Assembly (NCBI GenBank): GCA_964451415.1
Contig: CAYVHU010000008.1
Span: 1 to 64,000 of the forward strand
Source of the DNA: CAYVHU01 sp964451415
Lineage (GTDB): Bacteria; Pseudomonadota; Alphaproteobacteria; Rhodospirillales; Magnetovibrionaceae
DNA length: 64,000 bases
Direction of reading: 5' to 3'
Part shown: positions 15,418 to 23,456 of the stretch, in pieces
How positions within the stretch are numbered: the stretch's first letter is position 1
How the letters are laid out: each line of letters begins with the position of its first letter
Translations under genes and position numbers: made by a program
Notes under the pieces: generated by a model
Told to the model about the DNA's origin: nothing
The model's database searches: none
The model's input: only the letters and a program-made list of their open reading frames with translations

Positions 15418-16557
15418 ATGAAACCCATCGTTATCGCCGCATACGCCCGTTCCCCCTTCACCCCAGCGCACAAGGGCGCCTTGGCGCGAACGCGCCCCGA
15501 CGACATGGCGGCGCAGGTGGTGCGCGGCCTTGTCGAGCGCACCGCCATCGCCCCGGATACGCTGGAGGACCTGATCATGGGTTGCGCCTTTCCCGAAGGG
15601 GAACAGGGCTTCAACATCGCTCGCCTAGTGGGGTTTCTCGCCGACCTTCCGTTGGGTGTGGCGGGGGTCACGGTGAACCGCTTTTGCGGATCATCAATGC
15701 AGGCTATTCACATGGCGGCAGGGGCGATGCAGATGGGCGCCGGCGAAGCCTATATCTGCGCCGGGGTGGAAAGCATGAGCCGCATCCCCATCACCGGCTT
15801 CAATCCCCTGCCCCATCCGAATTTAGCCGAACGCATGCCCGGCGCGTATATGAACATGGGTGAGACGGCAGAAAATGTCGCACGGACTTATAATTTTTCA
15901 CGCCCCGCACAAGAAGCCTTCGCCCTGAGCAGTCAGCAAAAGGCCGCCAAAGCCCAAGCCGACGGCAGACTGCGCGATGAAATCGTGCCCATTAGAACGC
16001 CATCGGGCACGGTGGAACGCGACGGCTGCATCCGCGCCGAGACCACATTGGAGGCGCTAGCGGATTTAAAACCGGCGTTTCTCAAAGAGGGAACGGTTAC
16101 GGCGGGAACATCTTCGCCCCTGACCGACGGTGCGTCCGCAACGCTGATCACCACCGCCGAATTTGCCGAAAAGAACGCCCTTACCCCGCTGGCCTTCGTG
16201 CGCGCATTCGCGGTCTCGGGCTGCCGGCCCGAAATCATGGGCACGGCCCCCGCGAGAGCGACCCGCAAGGCCCTGACGCGCGCTGGCATCGACATCGACG
16301 ATGTGGACGTGATCGAACTGAACGAAGCTTTCGCCGCGCAGGCGTTGGCCAACATCCGCGATTTAAAACTGGATGAGGCCAAGATCAATCTTGACGGCGG
16401 CGCCATCGCGCTGGGCCATCCCTTAGGGGCAACCGGCGCCCGCATTACCGGCAAGGCGGCGCAAATTCTCCAGCGCACGGGCGGGAAATGGGCACTCTCC
16501 ACACAGTGTATCGGTGGTGGACAGGCCATCGCCACCGTGCTGGAGGCCTGCTCATGA
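15418..16557 (+). CDS. Acetyl-CoA C-acyltransferase (thiolase, FadA-type)
   Basis: Thiolase cleaves 3-ketoacyl-CoA to acetyl-CoA and a shortened acyl-CoA. The 379-residue protein has the acylated Cys in VNRFCGSSMQ (~residue 88), NEAFAAQAL with the HisAsn-type loop region, GGAIALGHPLGATGAR with the catalytic His, and the second Cys in STQCIGGGQ near the C-terminus. AAGGAAAAAGGCTT precedes the ATG. It follows the ligase by 32 bp and overlaps the HAD-ECH gene by 4 bp. The context argues for beta-oxidation rather than polyhydroxyalkanoate synthesis. Confidence 0.94.
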   Translation: MKPIVIAAYARSPFTPAHKGALARTRPDDMAAQVVRGLVERTAIAPDTLEDLIMGCAFPEGEQGFNIARLVGFLADLPLGVAGVTVNRFCGSSMQAIHMAAGAMQMGAGEAYICAGVESMSRIPITGFNPLPHPNLAERMPGAYMNMGETAENVARTYNFSRPAQEAFALSSQQKAAKAQADGRLRDEIVPIRTPSGTVERDGCIRAETTLEALADLKPAFLKEGTVTAGTSSPLTDGASATLITTAEFAEKNALTPLAFVRAFAVSGCRPEIMGTAPARATRKALTRAGIDIDDVDVIELNEAFAAQALANIRDLKLDEAKINLDGGAIALGHPLGATGARITGKAAQILQRTGGKWALSTQCIGGGQAIATVLEACS

Positions 16558-18854
16558 GGCCCAACATCACCAAGGTATGCGTCATCGGCGCAGGCGTTAT
16601 GGGCTCAGGAATCGCCGCCCAAGCCGCCAACGCAGGTGCGAAAGTTTTGTTGCTGGACGTCGCCGACGGCGCGGCCGAAAGCGCCGTCGCGAAGATGCTC
16701 AAAGCACAGCCCGCCGCCTTCATGAAGCCATCGTACGCCAAACGGATCACCCCCGGCACGACAACGCACGACCTTGACCAAATCGGCGATTGCGACTGGA
16801 TCATCGAAGTCATTGTCGAGAAACTGGACGTTAAGCAAAAGCTCTACGGCGAACTCTCCCAGCACATGCGTGCGGGAGCGGTGCTTTCGTCCAACACATC
16901 GACCCTGCCGCTGGAATTGTTGACCCACGGCATGACGGACGGCCTGAAAAGTCGTTTTTTGATCACCCATTTCTTCAATCCGCCGCGCTATATGCGCTTG
17001 TTGGAATTGATCACCGGTCCCGCGACCAACGCCGAGGCCGAGGCCGCCGTGCGCACCTTCATCGACGAAAAAATGGGCAAAAGCATCGTGACATGCCGCG
17101 ATACGCCCGGCTTCATCGCCAACCGCATCGGCACCTTCTGGCTGCACTGCGCGATCACCGAAGCTTTCAAGATGGGCGTCGGTGTCGAAGCCGCCGACGC
17201 GGTGCTGAGCCACCCGTTCGGGGTGCCTAAAACCGGCGTTTTTGCCCTGCTCGATCTGGTGGGATTGGATTTGATGCCGCACATTGTGGACAGCTTTCAC
17301 GAAACCCTAGACGCCGACGATGCGTTTCTCGCCCTTGGGCCGCCGCCTGCGCTGCTCACCAAAATGATTGCCGACGGCTACACCGGACGCAAGGGCCGGG
17401 GCGGGTTTTACCGCTTGGACGAGAAACGCAAAAAAGAGGTGATCAATCTCAACGACGGGACCTACGCCCGCGCCAAGTACCCCGCACCGGATGCCGTAAA
17501 AGCCGCAAAAAAAGGCGGCATGCGCACGATTTTGGAACACGACAGCCGCGAAGGCCGATACGCCTGGAGCGTGATGTCAAAAACGTTGGCCTATGCCGCC
17601 CAAATCGCCCCGGACATTGCCCCCAATATCGAAAGCATCGATCGCGCCATGCGCCTGGGTTACAACTGGAAACAGGGTCCTTTTGAGCTCATCGACACCC
17701 TCAGACCCGTCTGGCTGGCGCAGAAGCTTGAAGGCGAGGGCCGCCGTGTACCACCGTTGCTCAAAAGCATCGGATCGGACACATTCTATCGGGTCGCGGA
17801 GGGCCGCCTGAACCAGTTCACCAACCGCGGATATGTCCCTGTGCAACGCCCCGAAGGGGTGCTTTTGCTGGAAGACGTCAAACGCGCCACTTCGGCTTTG
17901 TTCGCCAACCGCTCCGCCAGCGTTTGGGACTTAGGCGACGCCGTGGCGGGCTTTGAATTCCATTCCAAGATGAATTCTCTCAACCCGTTCATTATGAACT
18001 TGATGAACACCGCCGTGCGTGAATTGCCTGATCGCGGCTTCAAGGGCATGGTCATTTACAATGAAGGACGGCACTTTTCCGTCGGGGCCAATCTGGCGAT
18101 GTTTTATTTCGCCGCCAAATTCCGTCTGTGGCCACTCATCCGGTGGATTTTGAAACACGGCCAGGACACGTTCTCAAGGCTGAAATACGCCCCCTTTCCC
18201 GTCGTCGGCGCGCCCTCCGGCATGGCTTTGGGCGGCGGCTGCGAAGTGCTCTTGCACTGCGACCGCGTGGTGGCGCACGCTGAAAGTTATATCGGTCTGG
18301 TCGAAGCCGGAGTCGGTATCGTGCCCGGCTGGGGCGGCTGCAAGACCTTGCTCCAACGCTGGAGTACCTCCAAAGCCCGCGCGGGCGGTCCCATGCCGCC
18401 GGTGATGAAAGCTTTTGAGACCATCGTCACCGCCCAGGTTTCAAAATCTGCCGCCCACGCCCGCGATCATCTGTTTCTACGCCCTGAAGACACCATCGTG
18501 ATGAACCGCGACCGGCTTCTCGGTGCCGCCAAGGCTGAAGTTCTGGCGCTGGCCAACGGCTACACGCCCCCCACACCGCTTACATTGAACCTGCCCGGGC
18601 CGTCCGGGTACGCAGCGCTGAAACTGGGCATCAACGACTTCGTCAACAAAGGCGTCGCCACGGCCCACGACGCCACCGTAGCAAAGAAACTCGCGTGGGT
18701 TCTGTCCGGCGCGGATACGGATATCCTGGATGAGATGAGTGAAGACAAAATCCTGAAACTGGAACGCGACGCCATCGTCGCCCTTTCCAAAACAAGCAAA
18801 ACCCGCGCCCGCGTAACGCACATGCTGAAAACCGGAAAACCGCTTAGAAATTAA
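16554..18854 (+). CDS. 3-hydroxyacyl-CoA dehydrogenase/enoyl-CoA hydratase (FadB/FadN-type fusion)
   Basis: Two steps of beta-oxidation lie on one 766-residue chain. The N-terminus is an NAD-binding 3-hydroxyacyl-CoA dehydrogenase (VIGAGVMGSGIAAQ at 10-23; HFFNPPRYMRLLE; DTPGFIANRIG). The C-terminal part (~490-700) is an enoyl-CoA hydratase/isomerase with an oxyanion loop HFSVGANL and a catalytic region GGGCEVLLHCDR. The order, dehydrogenase first and hydratase second, matches FadN-type rather than classical FadB proteins. The ATG at 16554 overlaps the thiolase stop, which fixes the start better than an in-frame codon at 16488. Confidence 0.93.
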   Translation: MRPNITKVCVIGAGVMGSGIAAQAANAGAKVLLLDVADGAAESAVAKMLKAQPAAFMKPSYAKRITPGTTTHDLDQIGDCDWIIEVIVEKLDVKQKLYGELSQHMRAGAVLSSNTSTLPLELLTHGMTDGLKSRFLITHFFNPPRYMRLLELITGPATNAEAEAAVRTFIDEKMGKSIVTCRDTPGFIANRIGTFWLHCAITEAFKMGVGVEAADAVLSHPFGVPKTGVFALLDLVGLDLMPHIVDSFHETLDADDAFLALGPPPALLTKMIADGYTGRKGRGGFYRLDEKRKKEVINLNDGTYARAKYPAPDAVKAAKKGGMRTILEHDSREGRYAWSVMSKTLAYAAQIAPDIAPNIESIDRAMRLGYNWKQGPFELIDTLRPVWLAQKLEGEGRRVPPLLKSIGSDTFYRVAEGRLNQFTNRGYVPVQRPEGVLLLEDVKRATSALFANRSASVWDLGDAVAGFEFHSKMNSLNPFIMNLMNTAVRELPDRGFKGMVIYNEGRHFSVGANLAMFYFAAKFRLWPLIRWILKHGQDTFSRLKYAPFPVVGAPSGMALGGGCEVLLHCDRVVAHAESYIGLVEAGVGIVPGWGGCKTLLQRWSTSKARAGGPMPPVMKAFETIVTAQVSKSAAHARDHLFLRPEDTIVMNRDRLLGAAKAEVLALANGYTPPTPLTLNLPGPSGYAALKLGINDFVNKGVATAHDATVAKKLAWVLSGADTDILDEMSEDKILKLERDAIVALSKTSKTRARVTHMLKTGKPLRN

Positions 18855-18868
18855 AGGGAATATCTGTC

Positions 18869-21163
18869 ATGGCCTGGACTGTGTTCGTAATCATCGTCAT
18901 CATTGCCGTCGTCGCTCTGTTTACGGTTTCCGCGCTGCGCCGTCCCATCATCACCCGGCCGCTGATGCGCATGCTGAACAAAAGCATGCCCGCCATGAGC
19001 GGCACCGAGCGCGCCGCCTTGGAAGCCGGAACCGTATGGTGGGACGGCGAGATCTTTTCCGGCCATCCCGATTGGAACAAACTTCTGGACTTCACGGCAC
19101 AGCCCTTGAGCGCGGCGGAACAAGCGTTCCTCGACGGACCGGTGAACGAGCTGTGCGCCATGCTGGACGACTGGCAAATCATTCAGGATCGCGACCTCTC
19201 GCCTGAAGTCTGGGACTTTATCAAGCGTGAACGCTTCTTCGGCATCATCATTCCCGTCGAACACGGCGGCCTTGGATTTTCCGCAGCTTTGCATTCGGCC
19301 GTGGTGACAAAAATCTCCGGTTGCTCAATCACCGCCGCCGTCACGATCATGGTGCCCAATTCCTTAGGCCCGGGCGAACTGTTGATCAACTACGGCACTG
19401 AGGACCAAAAATCCCATTATCTGCCACGCTTGGCGGTGGGCGACGAAATCCCATGCTTCGCACTCACCGAGCCGGGCGCGGGCAGTGACGCCGCCAACGG
19501 TCAAAGCCGGGGCGTCGTGTGCAACGGCACGTGGAAAGGCAAAAACACCCTCGGCATGCGCTTGAGCTTCAACAAGCGCTACATCACCCTAGCCCCGGTG
19601 GCCAGCGTGATCGGTCTGGCCTTTCGCCTGTTCGATCCCGATCACCTGATCGGCGAGGAGGACGATGTCGGCATTACCTGCGCCTTGATCCCCCGTGAAA
19701 CCGAAGGCGTCGAGATCGGCCAACGCCATGATCCCATGGGCGTACCGTTCCAAAACGGACCCGTGCGCGGCGAAGACGTTTTTATTCCCCTGGACTTCAT
19801 CATCGGCGGGCAATCTCAAGCCGGTAACGGCTGGCGCATGCTGATGGAAACCCTGGCCGCCGGACGCGGCATTTCCCTGCCGTCCCTGTCCACCGGCGCG
19901 GCGCAACTGGCGTGTCGCGCCACCAGTGCCTATGCACAGGTGCGCGAACAGTTCGGCCTGCCCATCGCCCGCTTCGAAGGGGTGCGCGAACCCCTGGCAC
20001 GCATCGCCGCATACACTTACATGATGGACGCCACGCGCGTTTTATGCGCGGGCGCGGTGGATGCGGGCGAACGACCGTCGGTGGCCACGGCCATCGCCAA
20101 GGCGTACCTGACCCAGGGCATGCGCGTGTGCCTCAACGACGCCATGGACATCCAGGCGGGAGCGGCCATCATCCGCGGGCCGATGAACATTTTTGCAAGA
20201 CCCTATTCCTCCATCCCCATCGGCATCACGGTGGAAGGAGCGAACATCCTCACCCGTTCCTTGATCGTGTTCGGCCAAGGAGCGATCCGCTGTCATCCCT
20301 TCGCCCACGCGGAGATGGAGGCGCTGGCCAAACGCGACACCGCCGCCTTCGATTCCGCCATGTTCGGCCATATCGTCCATGTGGTGCGCAATGGGGCACG
20401 GGCCTTCGCCATGTCCTTCGGCGCGGCACGGTTCATGAACACTGCCCCCGAAGGGGTGGGCCGCGAAGCGGTCCATTATCGCCACCTCAGTCGCTTATCG
20501 GCACGTTTCGCGCTGATCGCCGACGTCGGCCTGATGACCCTGGGCGGCGCGCTGAAACGCAAGGAATACTTATCGGGACGTTACGCCGACGCCTTTGCCT
20601 GGATGTTTCTCGCCAGCATGGCCTTGAAACGCTTCCATGACGACGGCGCTCAAGAAGCCCACCGCGCATTCTTGGACTGGTGCGTCGCCAAGGCGCTTTT
20701 CGAGGCCGAAAGCGCGTTACGGGGCGTTCTCGACAACCTGCCGAACCGCTTTGCCGGCGTTATCGCACGGGCGCTCACGTTCCCCCTGGGCGTCAACCAC
20801 AAACCCGTAAGCGACCGCCACAACGAAGCCGTGCTGAACGCCTTGCTTGATGATGACGACACCGTGCGCACACAACTGACAGACAGCCTTTACGTTCCGG
20901 CTGCCGACGAACCCGGACTGGGTGCGTTGGAAGACGCCTTGTCTTTGGTGCGCGCAGCACGCCCTGCGCGGCGTAAAATCGAAGATGCACGGCGCAGCAG
21001 CGCCATCCCCAAAGGCCCCGCCCTGGAACAAATCGCCAGTGCCTTGGCAGCGAACCTCATTGATGAGGCCGAAGCCCAAAGCCTAAAAGAAGCCGAAACC
21101 GCCCGCGAGGCCGTCATTCAAGTTGACGACTTCGCGCCTACTGACTTCAACGCCCTTAAATAA
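18869..21163 (+). CDS. fadE: Acyl-CoA dehydrogenase, FadE-type
   Basis: FadE performs the first oxidation of beta-oxidation, passing electrons to the flavoprotein chain. The 764-residue protein begins with a membrane anchor (VFVIIVIIAVVALFTV) and continues with acyl-CoA dehydrogenase N-terminal, middle (FALTEPGAGSDAANG) and C-terminal domains. A FadE-specific extension of ~220 residues follows (DUF1974 type). AAAGGGA precedes the ATG. It closes the operon that starts with the acyltransferase-hydrolase. Its last nine codons and stop are duplicated 1,160 bp downstream, beyond the methyltransferase insertion, so the original 3' neighbour was the amidohydrolase gene. Confidence 0.94.
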   Translation: MAWTVFVIIVIIAVVALFTVSALRRPIITRPLMRMLNKSMPAMSGTERAALEAGTVWWDGEIFSGHPDWNKLLDFTAQPLSAAEQAFLDGPVNELCAMLDDWQIIQDRDLSPEVWDFIKRERFFGIIIPVEHGGLGFSAALHSAVVTKISGCSITAAVTIMVPNSLGPGELLINYGTEDQKSHYLPRLAVGDEIPCFALTEPGAGSDAANGQSRGVVCNGTWKGKNTLGMRLSFNKRYITLAPVASVIGLAFRLFDPDHLIGEEDDVGITCALIPRETEGVEIGQRHDPMGVPFQNGPVRGEDVFIPLDFIIGGQSQAGNGWRMLMETLAAGRGISLPSLSTGAAQLACRATSAYAQVREQFGLPIARFEGVREPLARIAAYTYMMDATRVLCAGAVDAGERPSVATAIAKAYLTQGMRVCLNDAMDIQAGAAIIRGPMNIFARPYSSIPIGITVEGANILTRSLIVFGQGAIRCHPFAHAEMEALAKRDTAAFDSAMFGHIVHVVRNGARAFAMSFGAARFMNTAPEGVGREAVHYRHLSRLSARFALIADVGLMTLGGALKRKEYLSGRYADAFAWMFLASMALKRFHDDGAQEAHRAFLDWCVAKALFEAESALRGVLDNLPNRFAGVIARALTFPLGVNHKPVSDRHNEAVLNALLDDDDTVRTQLTDSLYVPAADEPGLGALEDALSLVRAARPARRKIEDARRSSAIPKGPALEQIASALAANLIDEAEAQSLKEAETAREAVIQVDDFAPTDFNALK

Positions 21164-21166
21164 GCC
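21136..21166 (+). repeat. Direct repeat, left copy (3' end of fadE)
   Basis: These 31 bp, containing the fadE stop codon, recur at 22296-22326 with a single T/C difference. The two copies bracket the methyltransferase insertion. Confidence 0.95.
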
Positions 21167-22295
21167 TTCAAAACGATCTATATCATGTTTTTAAATAAAG
21201 TAGACCTGTTGCAAAAGTATAGAGAATCTTCGTCAACCGTTTCTCAATCCATGGTCACGTTCATTTTCGCCTCATCCAAAACGACGAGCCTGCCGCAACA
21301 TCTCCGAACCGCCCCGCTGCGTGTTCCGCATATACGGGCAGCAGAACTTCCCAAGCGTCCAGATTCATAACAGTGGCGGCAAGAAGATATTGTTCATTGT
21401 ACAAACGCCGCGAAAATTCTTCAGGATACTCATACGGAAGAAACACATCGTGTATATGGACGACAACGCCACGTTTTAGTAATGGAAGTATCTCAAGAAA
21501 CAGGTATGTCGCATCTGTACCATTGAATGAATAGTGAGAACCATCAATAAATAAAATATCGTCCTCTTTTAATATGCTAAACATATCAGCTTTACACTTA
21601 ACCGCACTTTGCAGATAAATTTCGTTCGCAACCTCTTCAATGCTTTTTCTGGGCTCTGGGTCGATACATACGATATTTTTGGATTTCCTATTATCTGGCC
21701 CATTATCAATAAGAGCGCGATGCATTATATGTGTTGACTGTCCGCAGCCAACTTCAAGAATTGTCCTCGGATTGAGATGCCGCACCATTGCGTACGCGCA
21801 CGCGCCGTCCAAACCGCCAAAATACCCGCCACGTTCATCAATTTCACCATCTGCGACTAAAGAGATGTATTGCTCTTTGAAAGGAGCCAATAGTTCCACC
21901 ATCAAGGCTATAGTGCTTTGGTGGATATCAATGGCCTCCTTAACCGAAGATAGTTCGTAATCTCCTGGTCGTGATTGAATCAATTCCCGAGGCTTTCTCG
22001 GAATAAGTAAATATGGCAACTTTCTAAATAACACCTTCCGTACAACTTTCAGCCGTTGCAATACCGTCATACTGAATAAATCTTTGTTCATAAATCACCT
22101 TACAAGGGCTGTATATAAAACGAATGCGGTGCTTTCTAATTTAGAAAAATGATATACATGGGCTTACTTAGATTTGTTGCAAAAGTCTAGCAAATCTTCG
22201 TCAACCGTTGCGTAAATCTAACAGAAGATAAGGTAAAAGAGTGAGCTCCACAGGAGGATCCCGATCCCCGCGTTAACAGGTTGCTTTTGCAACAG
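21167..22295. mobile_element. AT-rich insertion carrying a methyltransferase
   Basis: The segment lies between the two copies of the fadE tail and is clearly richer in A+T than its surroundings. GACCTGTTGCAAAAG at 21203-21217 and its inverted near-copy ending at 22298 resemble insertion-sequence ends. A second left-end-like copy starts at 22171. No transposase is present. It carries one leftward gene, a SAM methyltransferase. It looks like cargo left by a transposition or recombination event. Confidence 0.7.
21261..22091 (-). CDS. Class I SAM-dependent methyltransferase
   Basis: The 276-residue protein has a Rossmann methyltransferase core starting near residue 105: ILEVGCGQSTHIM is motif I (SAM binding), IVCIDPEP is motif II, and DILFIDGSHYSF is the acidic post-II segment. 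The C-terminal half resembles methyltransferases that act on sugars or small molecules near surface-polysaccharide loci; the substrate is unknown. There is no signal peptide. Codon use is visibly AT-richer than in neighbours, and it sits alone, antisense to the flanking operon, inside an insertion between duplicated fadE ends. Horizontal acquisition is likely. Confidence 0.82.
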   Translation of the reverse strand: MNKDLFSMTVLQRLKVVRKVLFRKLPYLLIPRKPRELIQSRPGDYELSSVKEAIDIHQSTIALMVELLAPFKEQYISLVADGEIDERGGYFGGLDGACAYAMVRHLNPRTILEVGCGQSTHIMHRALIDNGPDNRKSKNIVCIDPEPRKSIEEVANEIYLQSAVKCKADMFSILKEDDILFIDGSHYSFNGTDATYLFLEILPLLKRGVVVHIHDVFLPYEYPEEFSRRLYNEQYLLAATVMNLDAWEVLLPVYAEHAAGRFGDVAAGSSFWMRRK

Positions 22296-22298
22296 GCC
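22171..22298. mobile_element. Miniature IS-end element (128 bp)
   Basis: The left end GATTTGTTGCAAAAG (22171-22185) and the right end, inverted GGCCTGTTGCAAAAG (22298-22284), match at 12 of 15 positions. The first ~47 bp also match the sequence starting at 21203 at about 40 positions. With no coding capacity, it looks like an insertion sequence reduced to its two ends. Confidence 0.6.
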
Positions 22299-22326
22299 TA
22301 CTGACTTCAACGCCCTCAAATAAGCC
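22296..22326 (+). repeat. Direct repeat, right copy (duplicated fadE tail)
   Basis: This is the second copy of the 31-bp repeat at 21136-21166. It includes a dead copy of the last fadE codons and stop, followed by the ribosome-site region of the amidohydrolase gene. Confidence 0.95.
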
Positions 22327-22350
22327 ACTTTTGGAGACTCAAAAAGAGAG

Positions 22351-23208
22351 ATGAACACATCACTGGACGTCTTCCCAAAAGATCGTGAATATGCGCTTCT
22401 AGGTGAAACCGAACCCGCCGCGTTCGAGATCGGCAATCCTAATGGTACGGCCTCACTGGTCATCGTCGCCGACCATGCCGCACGCCGCACACCGCAGGCG
22501 TTGGGAAACTTGGGGCTGGCGGCAGAACATTTCGATACGCACATCGCCACCGATATCGGCACACACACCATCACCCGCGCGTTGGCCGAACGGCTGGATG
22601 CACGCGCCGTTATGGCCACCTATTCGCGCCTTGTGGTGGACTTGAACCGCGCCCCGGACGATCCGGAGGCAATCCCCGCGCTCAGCGACAAAACCCCCAT
22701 CCCCGGCAATCGAAACCTTTCACCCCACGCCGCACGACAGCGCATCGAAAGTCTGCATGTCCCTTATCACGATGCCATCACGCAGCAGATCGATGCGCTG
22801 TGGCACCGCGACGGCACCCCTCCGACGTTGGTTTCCATTCACAGCTTCACGCCGATGCTGAACGGTAAAAAACGCCCCTGGGACGTCGGCGTGTTGTGGA
22901 ACCGCGATTCGCGACTGGCCGCTCCCTTGATCGAACATCTGCGCCAAAGGGGCGATCTGAACGTGGGCGACAATGAACCCTATTCGGGACGTGAACTGGC
23001 CTATACCATCAACCGCCACGGCGCGGCGCACGGCGCGGCCAACTGCGCCGTTGAAGTCCGTCAGGACCATTGCACGAGTTGTGAACAGACCCGCCAGTGG
23101 GCCGATATTCTGAGCGAAGCGCTACGTCCCGTCCTCAGGGGTTTCGCCCCGGGTCAATGTGCTCTAAGGTCCCGCCGGAAAACAATCAAACACGAGGATC
23201 CAAAATGA
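22351..23208 (+). CDS. N-formylglutamate amidohydrolase family protein
   Basis: The family hydrolyses N-formylglutamate to glutamate and formate in one form of histidine breakdown, though many members have other, unassigned substrates. The 285-residue protein contains VIVADHAARRTPQALG near residue 38 (metal-binding region), DIGTHTITRALAE, and VSIHSFTPMLNGKKR, all characteristic. No other hut gene is nearby, so a histidine role is not supported by context. It originally followed fadE directly; the insertion separated them. Its stop overlaps the gapR start in an ATGA. Confidence 0.85.
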   Translation: MNTSLDVFPKDREYALLGETEPAAFEIGNPNGTASLVIVADHAARRTPQALGNLGLAAEHFDTHIATDIGTHTITRALAERLDARAVMATYSRLVVDLNRAPDDPEAIPALSDKTPIPGNRNLSPHAARQRIESLHVPYHDAITQQIDALWHRDGTPPTLVSIHSFTPMLNGKKRPWDVGVLWNRDSRLAAPLIEHLRQRGDLNVGDNEPYSGRELAYTINRHGAAHGAANCAVEVRQDHCTSCEQTRQWADILSEALRPVLRGFAPGQCALRSRRKTIKHEDPK

Positions 23209-23447
23209 CTGAAGTTGGTGGCATCGCGGGCGACCGCTTACGTTCGTTCGTCGAGCGCATCGAACGCCTGGAAGAAGAAAAGGCCGCACTCACGGCGGAC
23301 ATTCGCGAAGTGTATTCCGAAGCCAAGGGCACCGGCTTCGACGTTAAAATCCTGCGCCAGATCATCCGCCTGCGCAAAATGGACGTTTCTGAACGTCAGG
23401 AACAAGAAGAAATCCTCGATATCTACAAGCGCGCGCTGGATATGTAG
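23205..23447 (+). CDS. gapR: GapR-family nucleoid-associated protein (DUF2312)
   Basis: The 80-residue protein is a near-standard DUF2312 member, the family of Caulobacter GapR, which binds overtwisted DNA ahead of replication and transcription forks. Two long coiled-coil helices are evident: LRSFVERIERLEEEKAAL, and after EVYSEAKGTGFDVK a second, LRQIIRLRKMD. The start at 23205 overlaps the upstream stop (ATGA), and an AGGATCC stretch precedes it. It converges on the PEP-carboxylase-like gene with a 9-bp gap. Length and motifs match the family throughout. Confidence 0.93.
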   Translation: MTEVGGIAGDRLRSFVERIERLEEEKAALTADIREVYSEAKGTGFDVKILRQIIRLRKMDVSERQEQEEILDIYKRALDM

Positions 23448-23456
23448 GGGGCGGCG

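Noticed and set aside
22218..22619. A leftward 133-codon frame over the start of the amidohydrolase gene
   Set aside because: Its end is IS-end sequence and its body is antisense to a clear gene.
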